Positions 1 through 11,700 of a stretch of 64,000 bases of DNA are shown one piece after another. Position numbers and translations under genes: made by a program. The DNA comes from Selaginella moellendorffii (Eukaryota; Streptophyta; Lycopodiopsida; Selaginellales; Selaginellaceae): the NCBI RefSeq assembly GCF_000143415.4, contig NW_003314262.1:534078-598077 (forward strand), written 5' to 3'. Position 1 is the first letter of the stretch; the number at the start of each line of letters is the position of its first letter. The notes under the pieces were generated by a model, which did not search any database, was not told the DNA's origin, and saw nothing but the letters and a program-made list of their open reading frames with translations.

Positions 1-1
1 T

Positions 2-107
2 TGGTTGGTTAGGGGAATCACACCATATATTAATTGACATCTGGTCTTGGATCTAACTCTGTTGGTTACTTAGGGGAATCACACCACATGTTAATTGACA
101 TCTGGCA
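2..107. repeat. Two-unit direct repeat at left edge
   Basis: A unit of about 40 bases (a GTTGGTTA-type start, then a stretch with GGGGAATCACACCA and TTAATTGACATCTGG) occurs at about 2-45 and again at about 62-107 with few differences. It may continue beyond the window. No coding potential was seen in it. Confidence 0.7.
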
Positions 108-377
108 AATCCAACTTGCTCCACTAGCTGTGAGCTTCCGTTCATGAAAGTGTCAACTTGCAAGAAAGCATAGTAGATTATAAATAACTAAAAAAAACAA
201 TTCGAAAAATGATTTATAAGGGTTCAAATATAAAAGAAAAAGGTTCATGAATAAAAGTTCACCTTCTTTTCCAATCGGTTAAAGTTTTTGGGATACTTAG
301 TGTTAAGCATTCTTAGGTTTGAATATTATTGGGTCAAATGACCTTTTGGGAAATCCAAATTCAAGTGCTTACAATAG

Positions 378-1191
378 AGTTCGAGTTGGGGACCAAGACC
401 AAGACCGAGTTTGAGTTTGAGTCAAAGTCCAAGTCTAAGGGTGAAAACCCAAAGTGATCATCTCCCAGACCATAAGGGGTTTAGTGAGCTTCAAAAGGAT
501 AATAGGGGGAGGACTCCAGTGGAATCAATTTGGCTAAGAAAGGTCAATGTAATCAAGGAAAAATATACCTATATAGTGGGTGATGATATAACCATTATGA
601 AGGAGTCCAAAACTAGAGTGAATATAGATGGATAAATAGGGTAACTTAATGAAGAGTTCAAGAGCCAGCTTTAGCTCCTGATGCTTTTAATCCAAATGTG
701 GATGGCACTACTTACTTGCATATCTAGCATGGTTAAATGCCATCCCAAAGTCCCAAATTGTGGAAAAGAAGGAACAATCCTCTTGTGTAATGATCAAGGA
801 TATGGCCATATGGCAAAAAAGTCCTAAATGTCAATGGGATTTAATGGTTGGGCTTTCAAGCCTTACCTAGTGGCAGTGTTAGTGAGCATAGCCATGGAAA
901 AAAAAAGACTTAGTAGGGACTAAAGAAGGGATATTAAGGAAGGGTGTTTCTTATATTTTTAGGCATCCTAAGAATGCTATGACCATTCATGAATGGATGA
1001 ATTAGTCTTTGGCGTAAGCGCGAACACGTGGAGCATTTGGACTAAGTGCAAAAGTTAAGTGGCATAGATAGCATTTTCAGGGCTAGCAAGTCCCCAAGTC
1101 TAGAATAAGACTTATGGAGGTTGAGAGTGAGACTCCTCTAGGTGGTTAAAATTATAATTAAGTGACTAAAGTAGAATAGAAAAATTATCCC
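378..1191 (+). repeat. Degenerate LTR fragment, same family as the 32.6-56.2 kb element
   Basis: The order of motifs matches the large LTRs at 32636-34829 and 54645-56188: a GAGTCC-type hexamer array, the GGGTGAAAACCCAAAG module (about 441), the AGCTTCAAAAGGATAATAGG stretch, a TGGGTGATGATATAACCATT stretch, and a tail with GTGACTAAAGTAGAAT. The LTR 5' part is missing and small indels are common, so this is an old truncated copy. A 74-codon open frame inside it is not a gene. Confidence 0.75.
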
Positions 1192-1446
1192 ATGACCAAC
1201 ACCCAAGGTTACCACCGACATATCAGTCTATTACACTAAAGCCATGCCTATTTACCCTTGTCACACTGGTGATCTAACACCACCTGTATCACAATTCCGT
1301 GTCTCAAAGACTAAGCCATCCATCCATGAATGATCATTCCAGATCCACTCCTTAACATCTTTAGAATGCCCATAGATATGGGGAACAACTTGTTCCAATA
1401 TTTCTTTTTCAGTCCCTACTAAGTCCCTTTTGGAGCTTACAACCAC
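1190..1446 (-). repeat. Inverted LTR fragment
   Basis: Read on the minus strand, this matches the LTR stretch seen at about 34080-34290: TAGGGACTGAAAAAGAAAT, then the GGCATGGCTTTAGTGTAA and ACCTTGGGTGTTGGTCATGG region. It lies head-on to the plus-strand LTR fragment just to its left, so the two form a partial palindrome with the related stretch at about 900-1010. Confidence 0.7.
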
Positions 1447-1519
1447 CTCACCTCAGGCAAAAACTGGTTTGAAATTGAAATGGCTTTCACCAAACTGGTT
1501 TGTAAGCAAACCAGTTTTG

Positions 1520-3230
1520 TCTATTCCGGTTTGCATGGGTTTGTACTCGGGTAGAGTGCTTTTTTTTGGGGCAATTTGTTTTTTGTTTTTACTGTAATTT
1601 TAAGGTTTTGCAAAAAAAAAGGGGTGGGGTTGTGAAAATCGCATTGTGTGATGAACTTTATTTTTTTTTTTAACCACACAAGAGTTCTTTTGCATGGAGA
1701 AATTAAATTTGATATTTCAACTTCTACAACTTCCTCAAATCCAGGCCAAATCCTTGGCCATTTGGTACTAAACCCTGTTTTTTACTTCTTCCTTGCTTAG
1801 GAGCCTCATTGATAAAAATGGGACAAAAAGTCTCCCATAGAAACATTTACCTCTAAACAAAGACAACTTCCCCTCACAGTGAGATTCTTGAACTTGCTCA
1901 TTGTGTCATATTGAAATGATTGCACAACCAGGTGTTATTGGCAATGATTATTTGAAATCCCCCACTCTCAACAAAGACTGTCCATTTGCCATGGATCATT
2001 GCCTAAAAGGTGTCTAGGCCCACCAATAATTCTTGAGTAACTTCTTCAACAACATACCCCGTGTTGATCCAGAGTCTCTGACAAAAGAAAAGAGTGCCCA
2101 GACTCTACATAGACTATTTACTTTGACTGAGGAAATTGAAACGTGAATTTCTAGGCTTCATTCACTATTGGAGCAACTAAAGATGGGAAGCTCTTGTGGA
2201 AAAAAACACCTCAGTTAAAACAATTGGCAGTGCAGGAAACTGCATAAGTAAGCCCATTAGAATGTTAGCCATATCGTTTACTGAAAGCACAGCATCAACA
2301 ATACAGAGCAAACTTTATTAAATCCATGGCGCTCTTCAATCACAAAAGTCAAATACAAGGCAAAAGGAAGCTCTATTACCTGAAGAATAAAGCACACAAT
2401 GATTTTTTAACAATTTATAAAAGCTTTTGATTCTTACTTGAGACCATATAGTTGTCAGGACGAGAAAAACGAGTGTTTGTCAAATCCAAAACAGCCTATA
2501 CCATCCAAATCCATGGCAAAATTTTCAGCAGTAGCCAACAATTGTCCAGACCGAGTGTATGAACTGAAAGGAGCTGCATTGAAACATTGAGATTGAGAAT
2601 GAGAAGTAAGAATAGCACTAGAAACTTAAAACCTCTTTTCTCTCAAATTTCTCCTAGCTGATAACGCCTTGAGTGTGGCCCTGTACCCCAGAGATGCAAG
2701 TAGCTATCCACAAAAACTATGAACCCTGGCCAAGAACACTAATATTTCGTGGCGAAATCGACCAACAGATTCCTCTAGCAGCCATAGTTAATTTTTGCAA
2801 GCAAGTTTTGGGCTTTAACTCTAGATGTCCATGTCCAAGTCCAAGCCAGATGGAGTCTGAATTCAAGTAAGAAGCAGAACAAGAGGGCTTAAGCCTGAGC
2901 TGGAACACCAGCAGGGAGTGTGGAGCTGGGCACCCGAGGTCGACCCTTGGTTACGTGCAACACTCTTTCCCTTACTATCCTTCCTGGAGCATGTGGCCCC
3001 TAAGGAAGTCAAACCCTGCTAGCTAATAAATATCTTCTTTTAAATATAATTCAAAGCAAACTTAAACTCAAACTCAAAGTTGAAATCCAAATTCAACTCT
3101 TGACTTTAAATTTAAAGACATGGCATTGACACGATAGCAGCCAAACCCTGTTGCCCCTTGTTTGCTTGTTCAACCTCAACGCGCTTTAATGGACACAAAA
3201 GATACTGTTCAATAACAGTGGCTGCAAGAC
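1520..3230. other. Intergenic, no gene recognised
   Basis: This is AT-rich sequence with T and A homopolymers and short open frames only. A 65-codon frame at 2673-2870 has no recognised motif and no counterpart. A local stretch of AAACTCAAACTC-type repeats lies at about 3050-3110. Confidence 0.6.
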
Positions 3231-3238
3231 ACTTTGAG

Positions 3239-3248
3239 CTATAAAAGA
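3239..3248 (+). promoter_or_regulatory. Candidate TATA box of the lectin receptor kinase
   Basis: CTATAAAAGA lies about 60-70 bases upstream of the ATG at 3309. That would give a 5' leader of roughly 35-45 nt if transcription starts at the usual distance. The call is inferred from motif and position only. Confidence 0.5.
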
Positions 3249-3308
3249 TACATGCATTTCACTTTGTGTACTAGAGCAGACCTTTTCAGTTCATTTAAAA
3301 AATAGCAG

Positions 3309-5801
3309 ATGCTCTCGATGTTTCTCGCTTTTAGAATTCTCCTGCTGTGTTGCTTGTGCTATGTCATTTTAACTTCAGTGGCAACTGATGGTGGAAGTCC
3401 AGGAACAACCATAAATGTGAGAGGCGAAGACCCTCAGACATGGATTACATCTCCCAACGCTACCTTTTCTACAGGATTCAGCCATCTCAACCCCAAATCT
3501 CCCCTCTATAGTTTCTCGATATGGTACACCAAAATGCCCAACACAGTCGTCTGGAGCGCAATGTCTAATGACACGGGAGGTTTTCCAATCGGGCTTATCA
3601 AAGGCGACCAGCTCGTTTTCCAGACTGATGGTCGATTGGTTCTCACCTCCAATGCTGCTGGAATTATCTGGGGGACTTCTACATCAACTCTCGGGGTTAC
3701 AAAAGCTTTGCTTCAGGAGAATGGCAACTTACAGCTGCTAACGAGCAACGGAGTGCCTGTTTGGCAGTCATTTGACCGTCCCACGGATACAATTCTTCCT
3801 GATCAGCAGCTCATTGGAAACGCCCAACTTGTCTCCAATAACCAAAAATATGACCTTCAAATGGATGGGAGTAGAGTTGCGCTTTACTCCCAGGGCTATT
3901 GGCTTGAACCATACTGGACGATCAAGAATGACAATCAATCCAATTCTGCGGTCAGTCCTCCTCGTCTCAACTTCAGCACTACCGGGATGCTTTCTTTCTT
4001 TGATGGGAATGGCAGCTCCTGGAAAAATCCTGACAAAGTATACGACACGGCACAAAGGTATGCGCTCGATTATCCTAAAGTTGGTCTAACCCGGAGGCTG
4101 ACCTTGGACGATGATGGCAACTTGAGAATCTACACTCTTGATGAGATTAAGAAGAGGTGGATCATAACTTGGCAAGCTGTTCTTCTCGAGTGTGACATCT
4201 TTGGAAAGTGCGGGCGATTCGGGATATGCGCGTACCGGCCGACTGCGACTTGCATCTGTCCTCCGGGATTTCACCCCACAAATGCTTCCGATCCGTCACA
4301 GGATTGTGCCTACAATACTCCGTTGACCAAGTGTCCCACAGGCCAAAACTCAACGGATCCAAGGAACTTCAAGATGATCCAGCTTGTACGCACAGACTTC
4401 CAATACAATGACTATAATAGCCACCCGCTGCCAAGTCCATCCTCCCAGGAGGATTGTATCCAAAGGTGCCTCAGGGAGTGCGAGTGTCTCGGAGCTGCTT
4501 TCCAGATGGGTGGCGCTGGAATATGCTGGCTCAAGGGCTTAGATCCCTCGGGTCTGTTTAATGGCAAGCAGTCCGTGGACGTAGACAACGTTTTCTTCTT
4601 GAAAGTTTCTGCCAAAGATCCAGGACAAAGTCCGGATGCAAACATATACGTGACAAACGCAAATGCCACAGTCGTTCCTGGTTTCCAGTGGCTGGTGCTC
4701 CATCGGTCATTTTTCAGAGATACTCCTCGAGTTGCGCTATTCATCACAACACTCGTCTTGATGGTATTTCTCTTGGTTACTTGTTTTTTGGGGCTCAGCT
4801 GGATCATAAGCACTAGAGCACGTAACAACATAATGGATCTCGATTTTGGAAGTGGGCCTGCAAGATTCACGTATCAGCAGCTGCAAAATTTCACAGACAA
4901 CTTCTGTGACAAGCTTGGTTCGGGAGGATTTGGGACAGTCTACAAGGGGCGGCTTCCAAATGGCACTCTTGTTGCAGTCAAGGAGCTGGAAATAGCCATG
5001 CAAGCCGATAAACAGTTCCAAGCCGAGGTGAAGACCCTCGGCAAGATTCACCACATCAACCTCGTCCGCTTGCTGGGGTATTGCTACGAGGACACTCGAA
5101 AGCTCCTGGTTTATGAGTACATGCCTAATGGTTCACTGGATAAGCTACTTTTTCTGGATAGCTGGGCCAGCCGATTCAACATTGCTTTGGGGATTGCAAG
5201 AGGGATAACATATCTTCATGACGAATGTCAGGAATGCATTCTCCACTGTGACATCAAACCTCAAAACATCCTGCTTGATGAAAGCTTTTGTCCAAAGGTA
5301 GCGGATTTTGGTTTGGCCAAGCTGATGAAACGGGAGAGGGCATTGAGTGTGACAACTGTGCGTGGAACCAGGGGATATCTTGCGCCTGAGTGGATCAGCA
5401 ACCTTCCAATCACAACCAAGGTGGATGTCTACAGCTTTGGAATGGTGCTGCTCGAGATTATAAGCGGCAGGGAAAAGTATCTCATGACAATATCGGCCAT
5501 AAACTCAGAAAACAATCGCTGGTGTCTCTCGGACTGGGCTTACAACATGTATCAAGCAGGAGATCTGGAAAGCATTGTTGACAAGAAGCTGGTACAGGAG
5601 GAAGTGAATGTGGTGCAGTTCAAGAGGCTGCTCAAAGTTGCATTGTGGTGCATTCAGCACGATGCAAATGCAAGGCCATCAATGGGGAAAGTGGTGCAAA
5701 TGATGGAGGATATTGTACAAGTTCCTGAACCATCGTCTCCAAATCCTTCTTTCGAAATAGCTTTGGATCCTTCTATGGATCCTTCCGGTTCTCTGAGATA
5801 A
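3309..5801 (+). CDS. G-type lectin S-receptor-like serine/threonine kinase
   Basis: This is a single-exon, 830-residue membrane receptor kinase. Domains in order: a hydrophobic signal peptide (about 1-27); a bulb-type lectin domain (about 40-170, with WSAMSNDT and a GNLQLLTSNGVPVWQSFDRPTDT-like segment); an S-locus/EGF-like stretch with the cysteines of CDIFGKCGRFGIC (about 292-335); a PAN/apple domain (about 340-435, CIQRCLRECECLGAAF); one transmembrane helix (about 475-500); and a complete kinase domain (about 530-805). The kinase has a glycine loop (GSGGFGTVYKG), a VAVKEL lysine, HCDIKPQNILL, DFGLAKL and GTRGYLAPEW. The catalytic loop reads HCD instead of HRD, so it is a non-RD kinase, a class common among plant immune or cell-surface sensors. 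By family it should bind glycans or another extracellular ligand and signal inside; its ligand cannot be told. Length, lack of introns and intact motifs suggest a functional gene. Confidence 0.95.
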   Translation: MLSMFLAFRILLLCCLCYVILTSVATDGGSPGTTINVRGEDPQTWITSPNATFSTGFSHLNPKSPLYSFSIWYTKMPNTVVWSAMSNDTGGFPIGLIKGDQLVFQTDGRLVLTSNAAGIIWGTSTSTLGVTKALLQENGNLQLLTSNGVPVWQSFDRPTDTILPDQQLIGNAQLVSNNQKYDLQMDGSRVALYSQGYWLEPYWTIKNDNQSNSAVSPPRLNFSTTGMLSFFDGNGSSWKNPDKVYDTAQRYALDYPKVGLTRRLTLDDDGNLRIYTLDEIKKRWIITWQAVLLECDIFGKCGRFGICAYRPTATCICPPGFHPTNASDPSQDCAYNTPLTKCPTGQNSTDPRNFKMIQLVRTDFQYNDYNSHPLPSPSSQEDCIQRCLRECECLGAAFQMGGAGICWLKGLDPSGLFNGKQSVDVDNVFFLKVSAKDPGQSPDANIYVTNANATVVPGFQWLVLHRSFFRDTPRVALFITTLVLMVFLLVTCFLGLSWIISTRARNNIMDLDFGSGPARFTYQQLQNFTDNFCDKLGSGGFGTVYKGRLPNGTLVAVKELEIAMQADKQFQAEVKTLGKIHHINLVRLLGYCYEDTRKLLVYEYMPNGSLDKLLFLDSWASRFNIALGIARGITYLHDECQECILHCDIKPQNILLDESFCPKVADFGLAKLMKRERALSVTTVRGTRGYLAPEWISNLPITTKVDVYSFGMVLLEIISGREKYLMTISAINSENNRWCLSDWAYNMYQAGDLESIVDKKLVQEEVNVVQFKRLLKVALWCIQHDANARPSMGKVVQMMEDIVQVPEPSSPNPSFEIALDPSMDPSGSLR

Positions 5802-7780
5802 AGAAGTAATTGGTTTGTTGATATTGTAGCCAAGAGCCCCGTGTGGCCCGAAACCGATAGAAGGCTCACAAAGGTGACCAGAGTCCAGGCGGTACCTGTT
5901 GCACTTCATGATGTGTATAAGCTACATTATACTGCACGTCAAGCCACACTGGTAAGCCGCCACATACTATGCAGTATCGACATCACTTATATGTGGATTG
6001 GATTTTGATTAACTCTTCATTTTTGTCATTGAGCACTGCATTGGCTACAATAAAAGAGAACACATAATGGTGAAAACTAAGGGGAGGAAGCAAACAAAGA
6101 AGACTATATACCTTGAAGTCCTCTATATGTGATTGAAAACTAAAGAACCCCAAAGTTTTTGTCTCTTTTAAATGCAAGCACTAATGGAGATTGATGGCAG
6201 AGGGTGTACCAATGCTCAGAGGCATTAATGAAGCTTCCTATTCAAGCCACAATCTTTTATATCCTCTTTAACTATGGGATGCCCTTGCTTGAGAAAATCC
6301 TTATCATAAGGTTAGTGAATATATAAAACATTATAGTGAATAATATAATACTTGGAAAAGCTTCATGCAAATTGATGATCAAGGATTGTTGAAAATATGA
6401 ACAATTTCCATGTGCTCCTGCAATTCCTGCGTAAATCTAGATGGAGCATATGCCTTATATACAAGTTTTGTTCTCAAATGATGGTTATGTGATAATTGTT
6501 AAATATTCCTCAAAAAAAAGTTAATTATTTAAAAATAAGTAATCATAGCCTAATTATAGTTGCTTCTCAAATGAAAAACCCTAGGGTTGGTTGAAACAAG
6601 TTGGCATGCACCTTGGGTGTTCTAGGGTGTAACCTTTCACCAACCTCAAAAAAAAAAAAGAAATTCAATCACATGATAGTTTACTATTGATATGCCAGTC
6701 AATCACCTACCTAAAGCACCAATCAGCTTGTAATGCTTGCCCAATTTTTACTTTTAAACTAGCCTGCCTCAAGGTCCTATGAGCATTCTTATACCCTACT
6801 GCGTCTAGAGGGATAAGCTTGTGCAATTTAGCAGCAATGAGTTCTAGGTCAAACACTTGCTCCAACCATAACTTCTAAAGACATGAAAGAGCCTTGGCAA
6901 TCTGCTTCATACTCAAATATCTCAGCAAGTAATGTCTAACAAAATTCACAAGCTTCTTTTGAGTCTCTAACCTGTTTGCAAAAGTAAAGCTTGGATTTTC
7001 CAAGCCTGATCTCTACAATCTCCACACTCCCATCAATATCCTAACTCTTTATGGACTATCTTCCTCAGAGCTACCTCCATCCATAGAACTAGACATATCT
7101 GCATGTTGGCTGGATGCCTTGGTCACACTAGAAGCTCAATCAACTGTTATAATTGCCTAGGAAAAATGCCAATGTTAAGTGTACATCCATGGCTGCCCTA
7201 GCAAGCTATGACCATACTCCATCAAATGATCTCCCCATGCTTGAAAAGTTGAGAGATAGGAGAACAAAAGAAATAAGAACAAGTTAGTTTATCAGACTCT
7301 TTGGCTAATGTCTTTAGTGACTAGCTGATGATATTCTCCCTTGTGATGCTAGAACCCCCTTACCCCCAACAAGTACCAACAAAAGGCCAAGGACACCACC
7401 AAGTTTATCAACCTGGATAAGTGATAGGGCAGCCTTGGTATCCCGTGTCCAAACTCTATTAAAAGACAATTATGCATTCCATATAGTAATCTTTGGTTTG
7501 TTTAATAGTAGTGTTATTCTTATTTATTAATCTAATTGATCAAATGAAATTCTATATTATAAACTTAGTTTGTGAGGTCGAAGTGTATGGCTACAATACC
7601 ATATACTAATATTAGCGTAATAGAATTTTAGTAGCCATCGGATTGGTTTCAATTCGGACCACTTGCTTTTATATGTAAACTAGGGTTTTTGGGCTAATTG
7701 ATATGCACATTTCTTATATTGTTTTTCCATATTCTATACACTCATATTGGTGGAGGTGAGGGGCAATTTTAATTATCCTT
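5802..7780. other. Intergenic, no gene recognised
   Basis: After the kinase stop the sequence is AT-rich with poly-A and poly-T tracts. A minus-strand stretch at about 6700-7020 can be read as a degenerate coding-like segment, but it is broken by stops and matches no family I recognise. Confidence 0.5.
7480..7560. repeat. Dispersed AT-rich repeat, copy 1
   Basis: A stretch with TTTGTTTAATAGTAGTGTT followed by TTATTTATTAATCTAATTG and ATCAAAT reappears nearly unchanged at about 31780-31835. The element type is unknown; an old MITE or LTR piece is possible. Confidence 0.6.
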
Positions 7781-7795
7781 GAGGAGTGCTAAAAT

Positions 7796-7905
7796 TTGGG
7801 ATTTTAGTTTAGATTTAACTTTTGCATTGTCTAGATCTCTTGTTTCTTATTGTTTTTGGGATTTTGGTTTAGATTTAACTTTTGCATTATTTAGATCTCC
7901 TTTTT
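7796..7905 (+). repeat. Short tandem duplication, unit about 60 bp
   Basis: The stretch TTGGGATTTTAGTTTAGATT followed by TAACTTTTGCATT and a T-rich tail is present twice, at about 7796-7845 and 7856-7905. It lies in a T-rich non-coding region. Confidence 0.7.
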
Positions 7906-8099
7906 TTTACTATTTTTCTCAACTTTTTTTCTCTTGCTCTTTCTTTTTCCTTCATCTCTTTTGTTTTTTCCTTTTTCATTCATCTTCATGGCAGAGTAGT
8001 GGCTTCCTCTTTTAATTCTAGAGTAGTAGTTAGTGCAATTGCTCAATGTTATGTGGTTGTTATTGATTAGACTTAATGGCAATATTTATGATGTATGGT

Positions 8100-8540
8100 A
8101 CAACTCCTTCCTACTTTTACTATCAATCCTTATGTCCGGCTAAAGTTCTTCTATGAGAATCTTAAGGATGATATGTACCATTGACTTAATCACTTCCTAG
8201 TGATTGCTATATATCATTCTTGGGATGATGTTTGACGTTTGTGTGAATTTCCCATGTGTCTCCAAGGGACGGCACTGCAATGGTACAATAGTTTAAACGT
8301 AGTATTTTCCCAGATGTCTTCAAATGTGCATTTGGACATGCCAACGATTGTGATGATGCTTTTCAACAATTGCATTGTTTTTGTCAAGGACCATCTGAGT
8401 TGATGATGCAATTTGACATTCGTTTTTTAAGCCTCTTGCTTTGTGCGGAGCCAAATATGTTGGACTGGATCAAGCTGAGAATGTTGTGGCTAGCACTTCG
8501 TCAAGATCTAATAGGACTTGTGCATGCACTTGTTCCAGTA
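8100..8540 (+). mobile_element. Possible decayed retrotransposon gag remnant
   Basis: The plus-strand translation contains GTALQWYNSL, which resembles the LxW(Y/W) core of retrotransposon gag proteins, followed by hydrophobic spacing compatible with gag but interrupted by stops and a frameshift. It lies directly before an LTR 3' fragment that ends at 8794. This is a weak call; it may be unrelated repeat DNA. Confidence 0.3.
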
Positions 8541-8794
8541 TGACAAAAGTGAATGGGCATGGCCTTAGCATAATGGGCTAATATGTTGTTAGTACTTTTG
8601 GGTGTCGGTCATGGGATTGGACACATGGAGCACTTGGACCAATTGCAAAGGCTAAATGGCATAGATGCCTTTCTTGGGGCTAACATATCCTCAAGTCGGG
8701 AATAGAACTTATGAAGGTCATGAGTGAGATTCTTCCATGTGATTAAATGTGTGGTTAAGTGACTAAAGTAGAATGGAAAATTTAGTCACTTACA
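8540..8794 (+). repeat. LTR 3'-end fragment, same family as the 32.6-56.2 kb element
   Basis: The stretch runs from AGTGAATGGGCATGGCCTTA through the GGGTGTCGGTCATGGGATTG motif and the GACTAAAGTAGAATGGAAAA tail to the terminal CACTTACA. It matches the last 250 or so bases of the LTRs ending at 34829 and 56188. It ends cleanly at the LTR terminus CA (8793-8794), but no partner LTR or target duplication was found. Confidence 0.75.
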
Positions 8795-11700
8795 CAATAC
8801 TAACTATAACTTTAGAGTGTCTTCTAGGATATCCATGTCGAGAGGACAAACTTTGTTGATTATTGTCAACAAAGGTTTGCACTACTACAAGTGGAGAAAG
8901 ACTTTATATTGTCAAACACTATGCATCCATAGTAATAATATAGGAGGCTACAACATAGTGAGATTACTTGTGGTTCCATAGGAAGGTAATTAAGCAATAT
9001 AGCGTATAATGGTGTGATTGAAAGTGCCAAGGACGATGATAAAGATGGCCATAACATGGATTGGAAAGGGAGAGGCAACTTTGTGATTAAATGGATAATA
9101 TGCCAATCATCAAGGTATAATTGAGTCATTTAACAGAATAAGATGGACAAAACACTTACACTCATTAGTCACTTCTTAGGAGGTGGATGGGGTTGTGGAA
9201 GCACTCACAGACTTGATCTTTGTAGTGCTTCTACTTCGGCTACAGTTGTTGCTGCTTCGCATGGCACTAGAAGCCTATGTGGAAACTAGGGTTGGAGTAG
9301 AAGGTCTTGCACTTTGCCCAATAACTTATTGATGTGGTGTTAGCCCTAGTTGTGGTGGGGAGGAAATGTTATTAGCAGAGCCATGACATTAAGGAGATGA
9401 AAACATAACCTACTAAATGTTGCTCATATGTTACAATGTATAGAATGCAATATAGTGCTCTACTTGCTCAAAGGCAATTGGCAAAACAGCCACAACACCA
9501 TCCATATAGGGGCAAGTTCCTAGTGGAGTTGGGGGTCCACCTCTTTAGATTACGAGACCTGGTGGTATAGCTTGTGATGGCACAATCAGTGAAACAATCA
9601 ATCACTACCAAAATAGAGGCATGTTACTCACCATAGAGAACAATCATGATGATTCTTCCAACACTTGATGGGCACTCTTGCTAAATCACCATAACTCTCT
9701 CAATAAAGCTTGGAAATGAAGAGTTCAATCTTGGAGTTATCAAATATAATTAAGAAGGGAAAAATGTCACTATGCCCTAAATCCCTACCCTAAACCGATA
9801 TAAAAACCCTACATTTAACAACTTTGGCCACCTTTAACCATTAACCTACAATTTATCTTTCATGAGTTCTCTCAACACATCTAGCAATACTTTCCAAGTA
9901 CAAACTATAAACCATGAGGACAGGATGAAACCATTCTGTTCTAGGTTGGTATATCGGCAAAAGGCATCATTCCTAGAAGTGATAACTTCTAAAAAAGTGA
10001 TCAGCAAGATTCAGCAAATGATTAGCAAGTTATTAATAGATGACTTATAGTGTAAGTACATCAGCATTCTCAAAATTGTTGAGTCTTTCAATGAGTAGCC
10101 TTGCTCCATTGTGGTACATGGTGGATATGCTTAGATGGGATGTTGAGTCTTAGGAGGCTCCTTGTCATTGCAACCATAATACCAACTTTGTGTGTGTTGA
10201 GTGATGTTGTAGAATATTTAAGCATAAAAGATCCAACTGTAGAAGATCTGAGTGTAGATGATCCACATGTAGAAGATCCAAATATGATCAACTCAATTGT
10301 GAGTTCCATCTTGTGCAATAGGCTGGACAGGTAACCAACTATATACTAATTATTAAAATACAATATAATAAAAACCCTAATTATTCTACTTCTTAAATAA
10401 TATAATAAATCACTAAATTTATACTTAAATTTAATATAGCCTTAGGGTATATTAAATGCTTATTATATTTTCAACTTAAAATGCCTAAAATATTCACAAA
10501 TAAGATTAAATTTGCTGGATTAGGTTTTGTGTTTAATATGAAGTTTAATTAAAAATATTATAAACTCAATACTCACATTATCAAATCTACTACTTATAGA
10601 AGTAAATCTTTGATATAGAGTCAATATATTATTGTATAAGGAGAATGAAACTGGTGCTAGTTAAACCTAAATGTAATTTTTGTAAATCTCTTCTCTTCAC
10701 TAGAGTTGTAGTTGATAGTGTAGTGTTGATATACATTGCAAAATCTAGGCCTTGCACTTCAACTATTACACACTCTACAGACAAATCCAAATGAGGAGAT
10801 ATTACTTATCAGGGTTTAAGCCTTCCTTGTGTATTGCAAATGCTTGGTCTTTTACAAAATTAACTTCCTAAAAAAAAAGGCTTTGAAAAACAAATGCAAA
10901 TTGAAATAAACTAATATGTCCTAAAGTTGTTCTATCGACACTACAAATGAGTTCCCTTGGCAAATCTTATCCTTCTACGAAGGAGCTTGGACTAACTTGG
11001 ATAAAAAGAAAATAATTTAAGCAATGCCAGAATGTTTGGTAGAACAAGTCTTGATTTTACTTGAGTTTTCACTCTATCAATTGAAATAAATTAGCAGGGA
11101 TGTGGGATGCTCTAAAGTAATCACCACATCTAAAAGGATAAACCTCATGTAAATTTTATATTGCAACCTAATCAACAATGTCTTTTGCGAGATAAAGTGA
11201 AAATACACTTTGTAAGCTTTATTTATGCCATGCATTGCTTACATTAAGAATACTAGTATCCTCCATAGACTCAAAGAGATGCTTGTAAAACCACACCACT
11301 CACTCATACAATTCTTGCCACAAATGCTTAATGCACCTTAAAAAAAAGTCTTAGAAAGGTAAACTTTAAGCAAAAATAAATTACTTGGTTTCACATTGAT
11401 GTTTTGCATATGATTCTTGCCTTTACACCCCAGCACTAGATCATACCATCTTACATGCCATTGTGTTTTGAAGCATTATCACTCCTCATTCGTTTCGGCC
11501 TCTTAAAGCAATATACAAGCTGTGCATATGTGTTGAAAATAGTATGGGCCTTTTTGCTTGTAGACAGCTTATAAACCACAATAAAGTGCTCTATAAATCA
11601 TGGCATGGACATAAAACCTGTAAATTACAAGTTTGTAATATGCTACAAAAACACAAAAATAATGGTTGGAAAAACAAAGAAGAAAAACACTTACAATCCA

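Noticed and set aside
1261-1446. 61-codon minus-strand frame near the left edge
   Set aside because: It lies wholly within the inverted LTR fragment and translates LTR sequence.
6700-7020. Possible minus-strand gene fragment with a readable segment
   Set aside because: Stops interrupt every frame, no family could be recognised, and there is no counterpart elsewhere in the window.
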